Under the pieces are notes generated by a model that saw only the letters and a program-made list of their open reading frames with translations, had not been told where the DNA came from and did not search any database. Below, piece after piece: positions 41,831 through 50,100 of a stretch of 64,000 nucleotides of DNA. Positions within the stretch are counted from its first letter, which is position 1, and every line of letters begins with the position of its first letter. A program made the translations under genes and the position numbers. The DNA is taken from assembly GCF_001457815.1 (NCBI RefSeq), contig NZ_LN898221.1, positions 1,011,053 through 1,075,052 on the forward strand, read 5' to 3'. The stretch is from Vitreoscilla massiliensis (GTDB taxonomy: Bacteria > Pseudomonadota > Gammaproteobacteria > Burkholderiales > Neisseriaceae).

Positions 41831-42886
41831 ATGAGCACAGCGATGGACGCATACAGCCATTTACAACCCTTGCACCTGCCTGAGGCCGATTTGGCCTTGC
41901 TGGCGCCATTAAAAATGCGCCAACACACGCTGTATCACGGCCACAAAGCCCTCACCGACGTGCGCAACATCACCCGCCTGCACATCAGCAAAGCATCTGG
42001 CACGCCACCTTTGCCTGGCGCCAAAATCACCAAGTGGCTGGTCATCTTATTGCTGTTGTTAATGGTGGTACCGATACCGAACTGGCTGGAAGCACAGGCA
42101 GGGGTGATGGCCAAAAATCTGTATGTCAACAGCGTGTTTTTACTCAGCATCGTGGCGAGTGTGGCCGATGTGGCATGGCAAAAACGCCGCCGCCGTTTCC
42201 TGCCCAAACAGCATTACCAATTGTGGCTGAACACGCGCATAAAAAAACATGTGCTGGTGGCGCAAACGTATGAGCAAGCCAGCTTACAAGCCTTGCAACA
42301 ATGGCTGCTTGGCCACATTCCCGCCAACAAACACGCCCACATCATCACCAACAATGCCTTACAAACATGGCTGTCCACCCAAATCACCGAGCCGAAAAAC
42401 CTCGCCTTGTTGTCCCACCTCAGCGTACACCAACACGCTTTGTACTTTCACAATCAATTCGCACTGCGTTTGGCGAGCGTGCAAAGCTATGTGGTGGAAA
42501 AAGTCGATGGCAGTTGTGAACCTGCCAGCGCCAGTACAGGCAGCTTTCATTCGCCTTTTTGGTATGTGTGTATAGTCATGATGCTGTATTTCTTTCCAAT
42601 GCAGGTGTTTACTGTGTTCATGGTAAGCGCAGTAACATTGGAGTTACTGTTCATCGCATTTGTCGTGTTGGTTTTCTTGGCCGTCATTTGGGCGTTTGTG
42701 AGCAGACAAGTGGGTAATACCGACAAGCCAGCTAGCCGCTACCATTACCGCTTGGTGGCGCACACCCAACACGGCAGCCTCACCGTCGCCCACGCGCACG
42801 ATGCCTTATTGTTGTCAGAATTAAAACATTGGTTGCAACACCAGCCAAGCCAAGCAGCTTCTACCGTCAATTCAAGCGGCCTGTAA
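41831..42886 (+). CDS. Membrane protein, module family member 5 (two modules)
   Basis: A 351-residue protein with two modules. Module A: DLALLAPLKMRQHTLYHGHK and ALTDVRNITRLHISKASG, helices WLVILLLLLMVVPIPNWL and VNSVFLLSIVASVADV, then QHYQLWLNTRIKKHVLVAQT and ALQQWLLGH. Module B: NALQTWLSTQITEPKNLALL, YFHNQFALRLASVQSYVVEK, helices PFWYVCIVMMLYFFPMQVF and LLFIAFVVLVFLAVIWAFV, then YHYRLVAHTQHGSLTVAHA and LKHWLQHQ. The final residues Ser-Gly-Leu and the stop codon TAA are supplied by a DUS word (42876-42886). Confidence 0.75.
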   Translation: MSTAMDAYSHLQPLHLPEADLALLAPLKMRQHTLYHGHKALTDVRNITRLHISKASGTPPLPGAKITKWLVILLLLLMVVPIPNWLEAQAGVMAKNLYVNSVFLLSIVASVADVAWQKRRRRFLPKQHYQLWLNTRIKKHVLVAQTYEQASLQALQQWLLGHIPANKHAHIITNNALQTWLSTQITEPKNLALLSHLSVHQHALYFHNQFALRLASVQSYVVEKVDGSCEPASASTGSFHSPFWYVCIVMMLYFFPMQVFTVFMVSAVTLELLFIAFVVLVFLAVIWAFVSRQVGNTDKPASRYHYRLVAHTQHGSLTVAHAHDALLLSELKHWLQHQPSQAASTVNSSGL

Positions 42887-42914
42887 GCCGCACCGCCCTC
42901 TAGCAAGGAACAAT

Positions 42915-43691
42915 ATGAGCTTAATCCAATTAGACATCCACCAACACGTGGCCACAGTCATCCTCAATCGCCCCGAGCAAGGCAACAGCATCGATTTGGC
43001 CTCGGCCAAGGAAATGATGGATGTGGCCATACAATGCTCTGAAGACAGCACCATCCGCAGCGTGGTGTTAACCGGCGCGGGCAAAGCGTTTTGTGTCGGC
43101 GGTGACATCAAAACGTTTGCCGCCGATGCCGACGAAATCGGCGCTTCCATCAAACAAATTACCTCGTATTTTCACCAAGCGATTTCGCATTGGGTCAATA
43201 TGCAAAAACCGTTTGTCGGTGCCATCAATGGTGTGGCCGCGGGCGGTGGCATGTCGCTGGCACTGGGCTGTGATTTGCTCTACGCCAGTGAGCAGGCCAA
43301 GTTTGTCATGGCTTACAACCAAATCGGTTTTACCCCCGATGGTGCTGGCAGCTATTTCTTGCCGCGCTTGGTCGGTGTGCGCCGCGCTTTGGAATTGCTG
43401 TACACCAACCGCGCCTTATCCGCGGCCGAGGCTTTGGACTGGGGCATACTCAATGGCGTGTTGCCGGCAGAGGCATTGTTGCCACATGTACAAGAATTGG
43501 CGCAGCGTTTGGCGCAAGGTCCAACTCAAGCGTTTGGCCAGACCAAACGCTTGATGTATCAGTCTTACCACAACAATGTGGATGCGCAAATGGCTTTGGA
43601 AGCACAAACTTTGGCGGCGCAATCGCAAAGCAGCGAAGGCTTGGAAGGCGTGAACGCATTTTTGGCCAAACGCCCGCCTTTATTTAAATAA
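42915..43691 (+). CDS. Enoyl-CoA hydratase/isomerase family protein
   Basis: A 258-residue crotonase. The opening VATVILNRPEQGNSIDLASA, the oxyanion strand GKAFCVGGDIKTFAADAD and AINGVAAGGGMSLALGCDLL, then FTPDGAGSYFLPRLVG and the tail VNAFLAKRPPLFK fit PaaG/PaaB-type enoyl-CoA hydratases and isomerases. It should act on acyl-CoA thioesters; the actual substrate cannot be told from the sequence. A GCAAGGAACA ribosome-binding site precedes the ATG. It is a single gene between the module cluster and the iron operon. Confidence 0.88.
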   Translation: MSLIQLDIHQHVATVILNRPEQGNSIDLASAKEMMDVAIQCSEDSTIRSVVLTGAGKAFCVGGDIKTFAADADEIGASIKQITSYFHQAISHWVNMQKPFVGAINGVAAGGGMSLALGCDLLYASEQAKFVMAYNQIGFTPDGAGSYFLPRLVGVRRALELLYTNRALSAAEALDWGILNGVLPAEALLPHVQELAQRLAQGPTQAFGQTKRLMYQSYHNNVDAQMALEAQTLAAQSQSSEGLEGVNAFLAKRPPLFK

Positions 43692-43762
43692 ATAAGATGA
43701 AAACAATGTCTCATTTAAGGTTTCTTTAAGCTTTGTTTGTTCTCAAAAAACGTAAAACCTTG

Positions 43763-43783
43763 AATGAGAATGGTATTGATAAT
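43763..43783 (+). promoter_or_regulatory. Candidate Fur box of efeUOB
   Basis: AATGAGAATGGTATTGATAAT lies about 115 bases before efeU and resembles the Fur consensus in its hexamer form (GAGAAT and GATAAT). A weaker copy, CTCTCATTTACATTGAGG, follows at about 43827-43845. Iron control of efeUOB is well known in other bacteria. Confidence 0.5.
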
Positions 43784-43896
43784 TTAAAGCTATCAATGCG
43801 TTCTTATTCATAACTAAATAAAAATAACTCTCATTTACATTGAGGCAAACTGCGGCGTAAAATGGCGACCATTATTGAGAGTGCAGGATTTCTAGC

Positions 43897-44718
43897 ATGT
43901 TGGTTGCGTTTTTAATCATGTTGCGTGAAGGCATAGAAGCGGCCTTAATCGTCGGCATCATCGCAGGTTTTTTAAAGCAAGCAGGCAAAAGCCATTTATT
44001 ACCGTATGTGTGGTCGGGCGTGGCCTTGGCCGCGGCCTTGTGCGGCGTCATCGGCTACGTCATCCACATCAAAACCGGTGAGATTCCACAGAAGCAACAA
44101 GAATTGTGGGTAGGCATCATCGGTTTGGTGGCGGTGGGCATGTTGACGTATATGGTGTTGTGGATGAAAAAAGCCTCACGCCACATCAAACAGCAATTGG
44201 GCGACTCGGTACAGGCCGCCCTCAAGCAAGGCAAATGGCAAGGTGTGGCCTTGGTAGGCATGGCATTCTTGGCCGTGGCACGCGAAGGTTTGGAATCCAT
44301 CTTCTTCCTCATCGCGGTGATGGAACAAGCGCCAACATGGCACATGCCTGTGGGCGCCATCTTGGGCATCGTCGTCGCCATATTCATCGGCTGGTTGATT
44401 TTCCAATGCGGCTGGCGCATCAACTTGGCCAAATTCTTCAAATTCACTGGTGTCATCATCATAGTGGTGGCCGCAGGCTTGTTCTCAGGCTCTTTGCGCG
44501 CCTTCCATGAAGCCGGTGTCTTCAATGCATTCCAAACCATTGCTTACGATTTACACCAAGTATTGCCAGTAGACAGCACGGTAGGTGTGTTGTTGGCAGG
44601 TTTTTTTGGCTATCACGACGCGCCCACTGTCGGCGAAGTCGGTGCATGGTTGTTGTACTTAATCATTGTGTTGTTTTTGTTTTTCAAGCAGGCCAAACCC
44701 AATACTGCCCAAGCTTAA
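43897..44718 (+). CDS. efeU: Ferrous iron permease EfeU (FTR1 family)
   Basis: A 273-residue inner-membrane permease with seven likely helices. Both REXXE iron motifs are present: MLREGIEAALIVGI near the N-terminus and AREGLESIFFLIAV in the fourth helix. Helix GVIIIVVAAGLFSGSLRAFH is also typical. It takes iron across the inner membrane with EfeO and EfeB, which follow in order. A full-length frame shows that it is not the broken allele known from E. coli K-12. Confidence 0.93.
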   Translation: MLVAFLIMLREGIEAALIVGIIAGFLKQAGKSHLLPYVWSGVALAAALCGVIGYVIHIKTGEIPQKQQELWVGIIGLVAVGMLTYMVLWMKKASRHIKQQLGDSVQAALKQGKWQGVALVGMAFLAVAREGLESIFFLIAVMEQAPTWHMPVGAILGIVVAIFIGWLIFQCGWRINLAKFFKFTGVIIIVVAAGLFSGSLRAFHEAGVFNAFQTIAYDLHQVLPVDSTVGVLLAGFFGYHDAPTVGEVGAWLLYLIIVLFLFFKQAKPNTAQA

Positions 44719-44740
44719 AATATCTCCATAAGGAAAAATC

Positions 44741-45922
44741 ATGAAATTATTCACCCTATCCCCCATCGCTCTAGGCTTGAGTGCAGCGTTATTGTTGTCA
44801 GCTTGTGGTGGCGAACAAGCGGCCAAACCAGCTGACACCCAAGCCGCCAGTGGCGCCGCTGCCGCACCTGCTGCCGGTGGTGAAGTGCAAGTGGCGGTAG
44901 ACGACAAACAATGTCAACCAATGGAATTGACCGTGCCTGCTGGCAAAACCACGTTTGTGGTGAAAAACAATTCCATGAAGGCTTTGGAATGGGAAATTTT
45001 AAAAGGCGTGATGATAGTGGATGAGCGTGAAAACATCGCGCCGGGCTTGACGCAAAAACTGACCGTGACCTTGCAACCAGGTGAATACGAAATCACCTGT
45101 GGCTTGCTCAGCAACCCACGCGGCAAATTGATAGTGACTGAAAACGCTGGCTTCAAAGCCGATGCCAAAACCACTGAAATCGCCGCCTTGGCCGAACCTT
45201 TGAGCGCATACAAAACCTATGTGCAAGAAGAAATGAAGCAATTGGTGGCCAAAACCGAAGCGTTTACTGCTGCTGTCAAAGCCGGTGATGCTGAAAAAGC
45301 CAAATCTTTGTACGCCGACACCCGCACCCATTACGAACGCATTGAACCAATTGCCGAATTGTTTGCGGAATTGGATGCTTCTATCGACGCGCGTGCCGAT
45401 GCATTTGAAACCCAAGAAAAAGACCCTAATTTCACCGGTTTCCACCGATTGGAATACGCATTGTGGTCACAAAAGAACATCAAAGACATGGGCCCGATTG
45501 CCGATAAATTGTTGGCCGATGTGAAGACTTTGCAAACCGAAATCGACAATTTGGGTTTCCCACCTAGCAAAGTGGTAGGTGGCGCTGCTGCCTTGGTTGA
45601 AGAAGTGGCCGCTGGCAAAATCACCGGTGAAGAAGAGCGTTACAGCCACACCGACTTGTCAGACTTCTATGCCAATATGGAAGGCTCTCAGAAAATCGTT
45701 GATTTGTTCCGCCCACAAATCGAAGCCAAAGACCCTGATTTGCTAAAAAAAGTCGATGCGCAATTCAAAATTGTTGACGATATTTTGATCAAATACAAAC
45801 AAGGCAATGGCTTCAAAACTTACGATGCCTTAAGCGATGCCGACCGCACCGCCTTGAAAGCACCGGTACAAACTTTGGCTGAAGAATTGGCCAAATTGCG
45901 CGGTACTTTAGGCTTAGACTAA
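44741..45922 (+). CDS. efeO: Iron uptake protein EfeO (cupredoxin plus M75 peptidase-like)
   Basis: A 393-residue precursor. The N-terminus LGLSAALLLSACGGEQ contains a lipobox with Cys22, so it is probably an outer- or inner-membrane-anchored lipoprotein rather than free periplasmic protein. A cupredoxin domain follows (about 45-135: VDDKQCQPMELTVPAGKTTF, then EYEITCGLLSNPRGKLIV), then the M75 domain with His235-x-x-Glu238 in GFHRLEYALW and a second acidic site in THYERIEPIAELF. EfeO is thought to bind or oxidise ferrous iron and hand it to EfeU. It starts 22 bases after efeU with an AAGGAAAAA ribosome-binding site. Confidence 0.92.
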   Translation: MKLFTLSPIALGLSAALLLSACGGEQAAKPADTQAASGAAAAPAAGGEVQVAVDDKQCQPMELTVPAGKTTFVVKNNSMKALEWEILKGVMIVDERENIAPGLTQKLTVTLQPGEYEITCGLLSNPRGKLIVTENAGFKADAKTTEIAALAEPLSAYKTYVQEEMKQLVAKTEAFTAAVKAGDAEKAKSLYADTRTHYERIEPIAELFAELDASIDARADAFETQEKDPNFTGFHRLEYALWSQKNIKDMGPIADKLLADVKTLQTEIDNLGFPPSKVVGGAAALVEEVAAGKITGEEERYSHTDLSDFYANMEGSQKIVDLFRPQIEAKDPDLLKKVDAQFKIVDDILIKYKQGNGFKTYDALSDADRTALKAPVQTLAEELAKLRGTLGLD

Positions 45923-45943
45923 GCCGCATTGCAGTTCAGACAC

Positions 45944-45967
45944 AGGCTGCCTTTAGGGCAGCCTTTT
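45944..45967 (+). terminator. Hairpin between efeO and efeB
   Basis: Stem AGGCTGCC/GGCAGCCT with loop TTTAG and a run of four T. The short T run suggests partial termination, lowering efeB relative to efeO. Confidence 0.65.
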
Positions 45968-45984
45968 GCAAAGGAAGTTGTCAC

Positions 45985-47265
45985 ATGACCGACAAAGAAG
46001 ATTTACAGGCCGCATCTGTCGCCAATCCTAGCCGACGCTGTTTGTTTAAAACCGCCGCCGTAGGCGCAGCAGGTTTGGCAGTGGGCGCTGCCGGTGGTTA
46101 TTTGGTCAGCCACCAAAACGATACCGCCACCGCAGGACACTCAAGCACCTCCATTGATTGCCACGGTGTGCACCAAGCGGGCATTTTAGTACCGGCACAC
46201 CAGCCTTGCGCCATCATCACCGCATTTGACATCACCGGCACGACCAAAGGCGATTTGCAAAAATTGCTGCGCATCATCACCGACCGCATTGAATTCTTAA
46301 GCAAAGGCGGCCGCTATCCCGATGCCCATCCGCAATTGCCACCCGCTGGTAGCGGCATCATCGGCATGAATGTGCCACCGGATGAATTGACCGTGACCGT
46401 GTCTTTGGGCAGCAGCGTGTTTGATGAGCGCTTTGGTTTGGCCAGTTTGAAACCCAAACACTTGCAACCGATGATGCGTTTTCCTAACGACATGTTGCGC
46501 GCCGAATACTGCCATGGCGACATGACTTTGCAATTCTGTGCCAATAACCACGAAACCAATATGCATGCACTGCGTGACATCATGAAGGCGGTGACTGGCT
46601 TAGCGGTGGTGCGTTGGAGCATAGACGGTTTCTTGCCCAAGGGCGAACCGGGTGCGGCACCGCGCAATTTATTGGGCTTTAAAGATGGCTCGGCCAATCC
46701 CAAACCCAAACAAGCCGATGATTTCTTGTGGACAGGTATGGCACCAAACAGCCAAGACGAACCGGCTTGGACCAAAGGCGGCTCTTACCAAGCAGTGCGC
46801 TTAATCCGCAATTTGGTTGAATTCTGGGACCGCACACCACTGAAAGAGCAAGAAATGATATTCGGCCGCGACAAAGCCCACGGTGCGCCTTTGGGCATGA
46901 AGAGCGAGTACGATGAGCCCGATTACAGCAAAGATGTGGACGGCAAAAAAATCCCTATGGACGCGCACATGCGTTTGGCCAACCCGCGCACCAAAGAAAC
47001 CCAAAAAAGCCTGATGTTGCGCCGCCCTTACAATTACTCGTTGGGCTTGCAAAAATCGGGGCAATTGGATGTGGGCTTGATATTCATTTGCTACCAAGCG
47101 AATTTACAGGACGGCTTTATCGACGTGCAAAAACGCTTGGACGGTGAACCCTTGGAAGAATACATCAAGCCTTTCGGTGGTGGCTTCTTCTTCACTTTGC
47201 CGGGCTTTAAAAAAGGCGAATTTGTCGGCCAAAGTCTGTTAATCGCCGCCGAACAATTGACTTAA
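45985..47265 (+). CDS. efeB: Dye-decolorizing heme peroxidase EfeB (Tat-exported)
   Basis: A 426-residue protein with a twin-arginine signal: SRRCLFKTAAVGAAGLAVGA (Arg17, Arg18). The Dyp motif GxxDG is GFKDGSANPK (Asp234 is the catalytic acid); most EfeB proteins have Thr where Ser is here. The heme-facing segments DEPAWTKGGSYQAVRLIRN, GAPLGMKSEYDEPDY and RRPYNYSLG are present. EfeB supports ferrous iron uptake and may take iron from heme. A DUS word at 46003 encodes LQAA in the leader, residues 7-10. Confidence 0.93.
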   Translation: MTDKEDLQAASVANPSRRCLFKTAAVGAAGLAVGAAGGYLVSHQNDTATAGHSSTSIDCHGVHQAGILVPAHQPCAIITAFDITGTTKGDLQKLLRIITDRIEFLSKGGRYPDAHPQLPPAGSGIIGMNVPPDELTVTVSLGSSVFDERFGLASLKPKHLQPMMRFPNDMLRAEYCHGDMTLQFCANNHETNMHALRDIMKAVTGLAVVRWSIDGFLPKGEPGAAPRNLLGFKDGSANPKPKQADDFLWTGMAPNSQDEPAWTKGGSYQAVRLIRNLVEFWDRTPLKEQEMIFGRDKAHGAPLGMKSEYDEPDYSKDVDGKKIPMDAHMRLANPRTKETQKSLMLRRPYNYSLGLQKSGQLDVGLIFICYQANLQDGFIDVQKRLDGEPLEEYIKPFGGGFFFTLPGFKKGEFVGQSLLIAAEQLT

Positions 47266-47287
47266 CTGCGACTGCTTCGCGCTCAAA

Positions 47288-47321
47288 ACACAGCCACACC
47301 AACAAGACGGTGTGGCTGTGT
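47288..47321. terminator. Perfect 13-bp hairpin after efeB
   Basis: ACACAGCCACACC/GGTGTGGCTGTGT with an eight-base loop, 23 bases after the efeB stop. No strong T tract follows on either strand, so a terminator role is likely but not certain. Confidence 0.55.
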
Positions 47322-47355
47322 CATAATAAACCCCTACAAACACAAAGACATTGGC

Positions 47356-48018
47356 ATGCGTATTTTATTGGTTGAAGACGATTTGATGATAGGGCAAGTG
47401 GTGTACGAAGGCTTGCAACAACAGGCTTACGCCGTGGATTGGGTCAAAGATGGCGAAGCCGCAGTATTGGCCTTGGCCACACACGAATACGATGTGGGCT
47501 TGTTTGACATCGGTTTGCCCAAGAAAAATGGCTTACAGGTATTGGCAGAATTGCGCGAGCGTCATTCTACCCTGCCGGTATTGCTGCTGACCGCGCGCGA
47601 CACCGTTGACGACCGCATCATCGGTTTGGATGCCGGTGCCGATGACTATTTGGTCAAGCCGTTTGAATTTAAAGAATTGTTGGCACGCATCCGTGCCATC
47701 AGCCGCCGCAGCCAAGGTCAGGCCGACCCGATACTCGACAATGGCGTGCTAAAACTCAATCCCGCCACCAAAGAAGTCAGCCGTGGCGAACAAGTGGTGC
47801 GCCTGTCCTCGCGCGAGTTTTCATTATTGCTGGCACTGATGCAACACCCCGGCACCATCATGTCACGCAGCGATTTGGAAGAGCGCATTTACGGCTGGAA
47901 CGAAGAAGTGGAAAGCAATGCGATAGAATTCCTCATCCACAGCTTGCGCAAGAAACTCGGCAGCGACTGCATTAAAAACGTCAGAGGTTTGGGATGGTTC
48001 GTCGACAAAGCGGCATAA
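47356..48018 (+). CDS. qseB: OmpR-family response regulator, QseB/PmrA-like
   Basis: A 220-residue regulator. The receiver domain has the acidic pair VEDDLMIG, phospho-acceptor Asp51 (VGLFDIGLPKKNG), Thr in LLLTARDTVDDR and Lys in DYLVKPFEFKEL. The winged-helix domain contains LSSREFSLLLALMQHPGTI, RSDLEERIYGWNEEVESNAI and EFLIHSLRKKLG, closest in my memory to QseB and PmrA. It overlaps the kinase gene by 25 bases. The direct repeats at 49918-49961 are a candidate target. Confidence 0.88.
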   Translation: MRILLVEDDLMIGQVVYEGLQQQAYAVDWVKDGEAAVLALATHEYDVGLFDIGLPKKNGLQVLAELRERHSTLPVLLLTARDTVDDRIIGLDAGADDYLVKPFEFKELLARIRAISRRSQGQADPILDNGVLKLNPATKEVSRGEQVVRLSSREFSLLLALMQHPGTIMSRSDLEERIYGWNEEVESNAIEFLIHSLRKKLGSDCIKNVRGLGWFVDKAA

Positions 48019-49463
48019 ATCAATCATTGCAGTTTCGGCTGGCACTGACCATCAGCGTGGTGTTGCTGGTGTTGGCCGCTTCGGCCAGTGTGTGGTCGTT
48101 TGTGCGCACTTACAACCGCGTGCAAACCATGCAAGACCGCCAAATGCATGCTTTGGTCAATATGGTGCAAGACGACAATGTCAGTTTGGTTGAAGACGAT
48201 ACCGCCAGCAGCGATGCCAATGGCAGCGGCACCAACACCGCCAGTGCGACCAGTGCCAGCGCCAATACCCCCGCTGTCAGCCACACCAAGCCTTTACCAA
48301 CACCACCGCCGAACCCTCCTGGCCGCATCCCGCCACCGCACGAGCAGCAAACCATCATCGACACCGTCGACAATCCTGATTTGGCCTTATTGTTTGATTA
48401 CGACGATGTGGCGGCACATTTGGCCACCCTGCCCGATGGCTTTAACGATTTGCAAGGCAAAGACGATACGTGGCGCGCCTATTTGCTCACCCAGAAAGAC
48501 CAGCGCATCATCGTGGCGCAGCCCAATGGCTTTCGCAACCAATTGGCGCGCAACAGCGCATGGGAAGCCTTAATCCCGATGTTGGTATTGTTGCCGCTGT
48601 TGATTTTGGTGGTCTACATCACCGTGTATCAAGTGTTCAAACCGATACGCAGCCTGACCGAAGAAATCGCCAGCGTGGACCAATTGCATGCGCCGTCGCT
48701 GGCCAAACACAATATCCCGAGCGAATTGCGACCGTTTACCCAAGCGGTAGACGATTTGTTCACGCGTTTGAACGAAGCGATGCAATTGAATCGGCGCTTG
48801 ATAGCCAATGCCGCCCACCAATTGCGCACCCCGCTCACCGCCTTGAGTTTACAGGCCGAGCAATTGCAACAACAGAATCTCAGCGCAGAAGAATTGGCAC
48901 AACGCTTGGCCCAATTACAGGCCGGTTTGGCCAGACAGCGCGACTTGGTGTTAAAACTGTTGGCCTTGGCGCGCAGTGAGGAAGTGCTGACGCAGCAACA
49001 GCCGGCTTTTTTGCATTTGGAAGAAGAAGTCGGCTTGGTGTTGCAACAATGCCTGCCTTTGGCCTTGGAAAAAAACATTGATTTGGGTGTAACCGAATTG
49101 ATGGAGGTGCAATTGGCGCTGAGCAGTTTGGATTTTCAGACCTTGTTGCAAAATCTGATTGAAAACGCTGTGCGCTACACGCCCGATGGCGGCCAAGTCG
49201 ATGTCGCCATCAGCCAATTGCCGCAACACATCCAAATCAGCGTCATCGACAATGGCATCGGCATAGACGATGCCCACAAAGACTTGGTGTGGGACGCGTT
49301 TTACCGCGTCGATGACAACCGCCACAACAGCTCTGGTTTGGGCTTGGCAATTGTCAAAAATTTGGTAGAACGCTACCATGGCAACATCGTCTTGAGCGAC
49401 CACCAGCCCCAAGGCTTGGTGGTGACCGTAACCTTTCCTGTGAGTGAGCAAGGCCATGACTGA
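47994..49463 (+). CDS. qseC: Sensor histidine kinase, QseC-like
   Basis: A 489-residue membrane kinase. Helix 1 is LALTISVVLLVLAASASVWS; helix 2 is LIPMLVLLPLLILVVYITVY. The periplasmic part is unusual: a Ser/Ala/Thr-rich stretch (about 66-96) leads into a proline-rich run around residues 97-122 (TPPPNPPGRIPPPHEQQ). The catalytic core has His275 (ANAAHQLRTPLTALSLQAE), the N box LIENAVRYTPDGG, and DNGIGIDDAHKDLVWDAFYR with GLGLAIVKNLVERYHG. Partner of the upstream regulator; the signal is unknown. Confidence 0.88.
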   Translation: MVRRQSGINQSLQFRLALTISVVLLVLAASASVWSFVRTYNRVQTMQDRQMHALVNMVQDDNVSLVEDDTASSDANGSGTNTASATSASANTPAVSHTKPLPTPPPNPPGRIPPPHEQQTIIDTVDNPDLALLFDYDDVAAHLATLPDGFNDLQGKDDTWRAYLLTQKDQRIIVAQPNGFRNQLARNSAWEALIPMLVLLPLLILVVYITVYQVFKPIRSLTEEIASVDQLHAPSLAKHNIPSELRPFTQAVDDLFTRLNEAMQLNRRLIANAAHQLRTPLTALSLQAEQLQQQNLSAEELAQRLAQLQAGLARQRDLVLKLLALARSEEVLTQQQPAFLHLEEEVGLVLQQCLPLALEKNIDLGVTELMEVQLALSSLDFQTLLQNLIENAVRYTPDGGQVDVAISQLPQHIQISVIDNGIGIDDAHKDLVWDAFYRVDDNRHNSSGLGLAIVKNLVERYHGNIVLSDHQPQGLVVTVTFPVSEQGHD

Positions 49464-49908
49464 CAACAGTGTTTCTAAGCGCGTGATTTGGCGTTTGCAT
49501 GCCGACAAATTGATGTTGTTACACCAAAACAATGTCCATACCGCCATGCTCGGTTACCAAATGGTGGCCAATTGGTTTAACCACACGCCGCCGTCTACCT
49601 TGGATATCGAATATGCGATTCAATCCATAGAAGATGGTTTGTCGCCTTTGCGGGCGGCGCTGCCTGAAGGCGCACAGTTTTACAGTGATGATGTGATGTT
49701 GAATGAGCTCAGCCAACGCATGGGCATCTTCAAGCGTGAACTCACACGCGAACAAGTGGAAAGCGATTTTGATGCCTTGGTATCCCAATTAAACCGCCCG
49801 ATGGCATTTGCCAGTGCCCCGCTTGGTCAGCAAGCGATTGCTTACCAGCTCGTGTTGCGCGAGGCCATGCACCATTTGGACATGGCGGTGTTGAACTTGG
49901 GCATTTGA
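49456..49908 (+). CDS. Hypothetical protein coupled to the two-component system
   Basis: A 150-residue soluble protein starting MTDNSVSKRVIWRLHADKL, overlapping the end of the kinase gene by eight bases. It has no signal peptide. The sequence is mostly helical with a run of acidic residues and ends HHLDMAVLNLGI. No family is recognised. The overlap argues for co-expression with the sensor and regulator; a role in signalling is only possible. Confidence 0.7.
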   Translation: MTDNSVSKRVIWRLHADKLMLLHQNNVHTAMLGYQMVANWFNHTPPSTLDIEYAIQSIEDGLSPLRAALPEGAQFYSDDVMLNELSQRMGIFKRELTREQVESDFDALVSQLNRPMAFASAPLGQQAIAYQLVLREAMHHLDMAVLNLGI

Positions 49909-49917
49909 GTGCGCGCA

Positions 49918-49961
49918 GATTTAACACGATTTAACATACATCTAAGTTTGTACTAAGTTTG
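49918..49961 (+). promoter_or_regulatory. Paired direct repeats, candidate response-regulator site
   Basis: GATTTAACAC GATTTAACAT (49918-49937, 10-base period) is followed by CTAAGTTTG twice (49942-49950 and 49953-49961, 11-base period). Direct repeats on one helix face are typical for OmpR/PhoB-type regulators. A TATACT box follows at 49968-49973 and leads to the secreted small protein. Confidence 0.5.
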
Positions 49962-49980
49962 GTTTCCTATACTGCAAGCC

Positions 49981-50013
49981 ATATGAACGAGATATCCAAC
50001 ACAGAGTTCATAT
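49981..50013 (+). ncRNA. First leader hairpin of the small secreted protein
   Basis: ATATGAAC (49981-49988) and GTTCATAT (50006-50013) are perfect complements with a 17-base loop. It begins just after the putative -10 box, so it would form at the 5' end of the mRNA leader. Confidence 0.45.
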
Positions 50014-50030
50014 CGGTATTGCGAACCCCA

Positions 50031-50068
50031 CAGCAGGCAGATTCCCCTGACAGACAGTCTGCCTGCTG
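50031..50068 (+). ncRNA. Second leader hairpin of the small secreted protein
   Basis: CAGCAGGCAGA (50031-50041) pairs with TCTGCCTGCTG (50058-50068), 11 perfect base pairs and a 16-base loop, ending 32 bases before the start codon. No T tract follows, so it is not a plain terminator; a stabilising or regulatory leader is more likely. Confidence 0.5.
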
Positions 50069-50100
50069 TCGCAAACCAAACCCCTCTTTGGAGTTTAACC

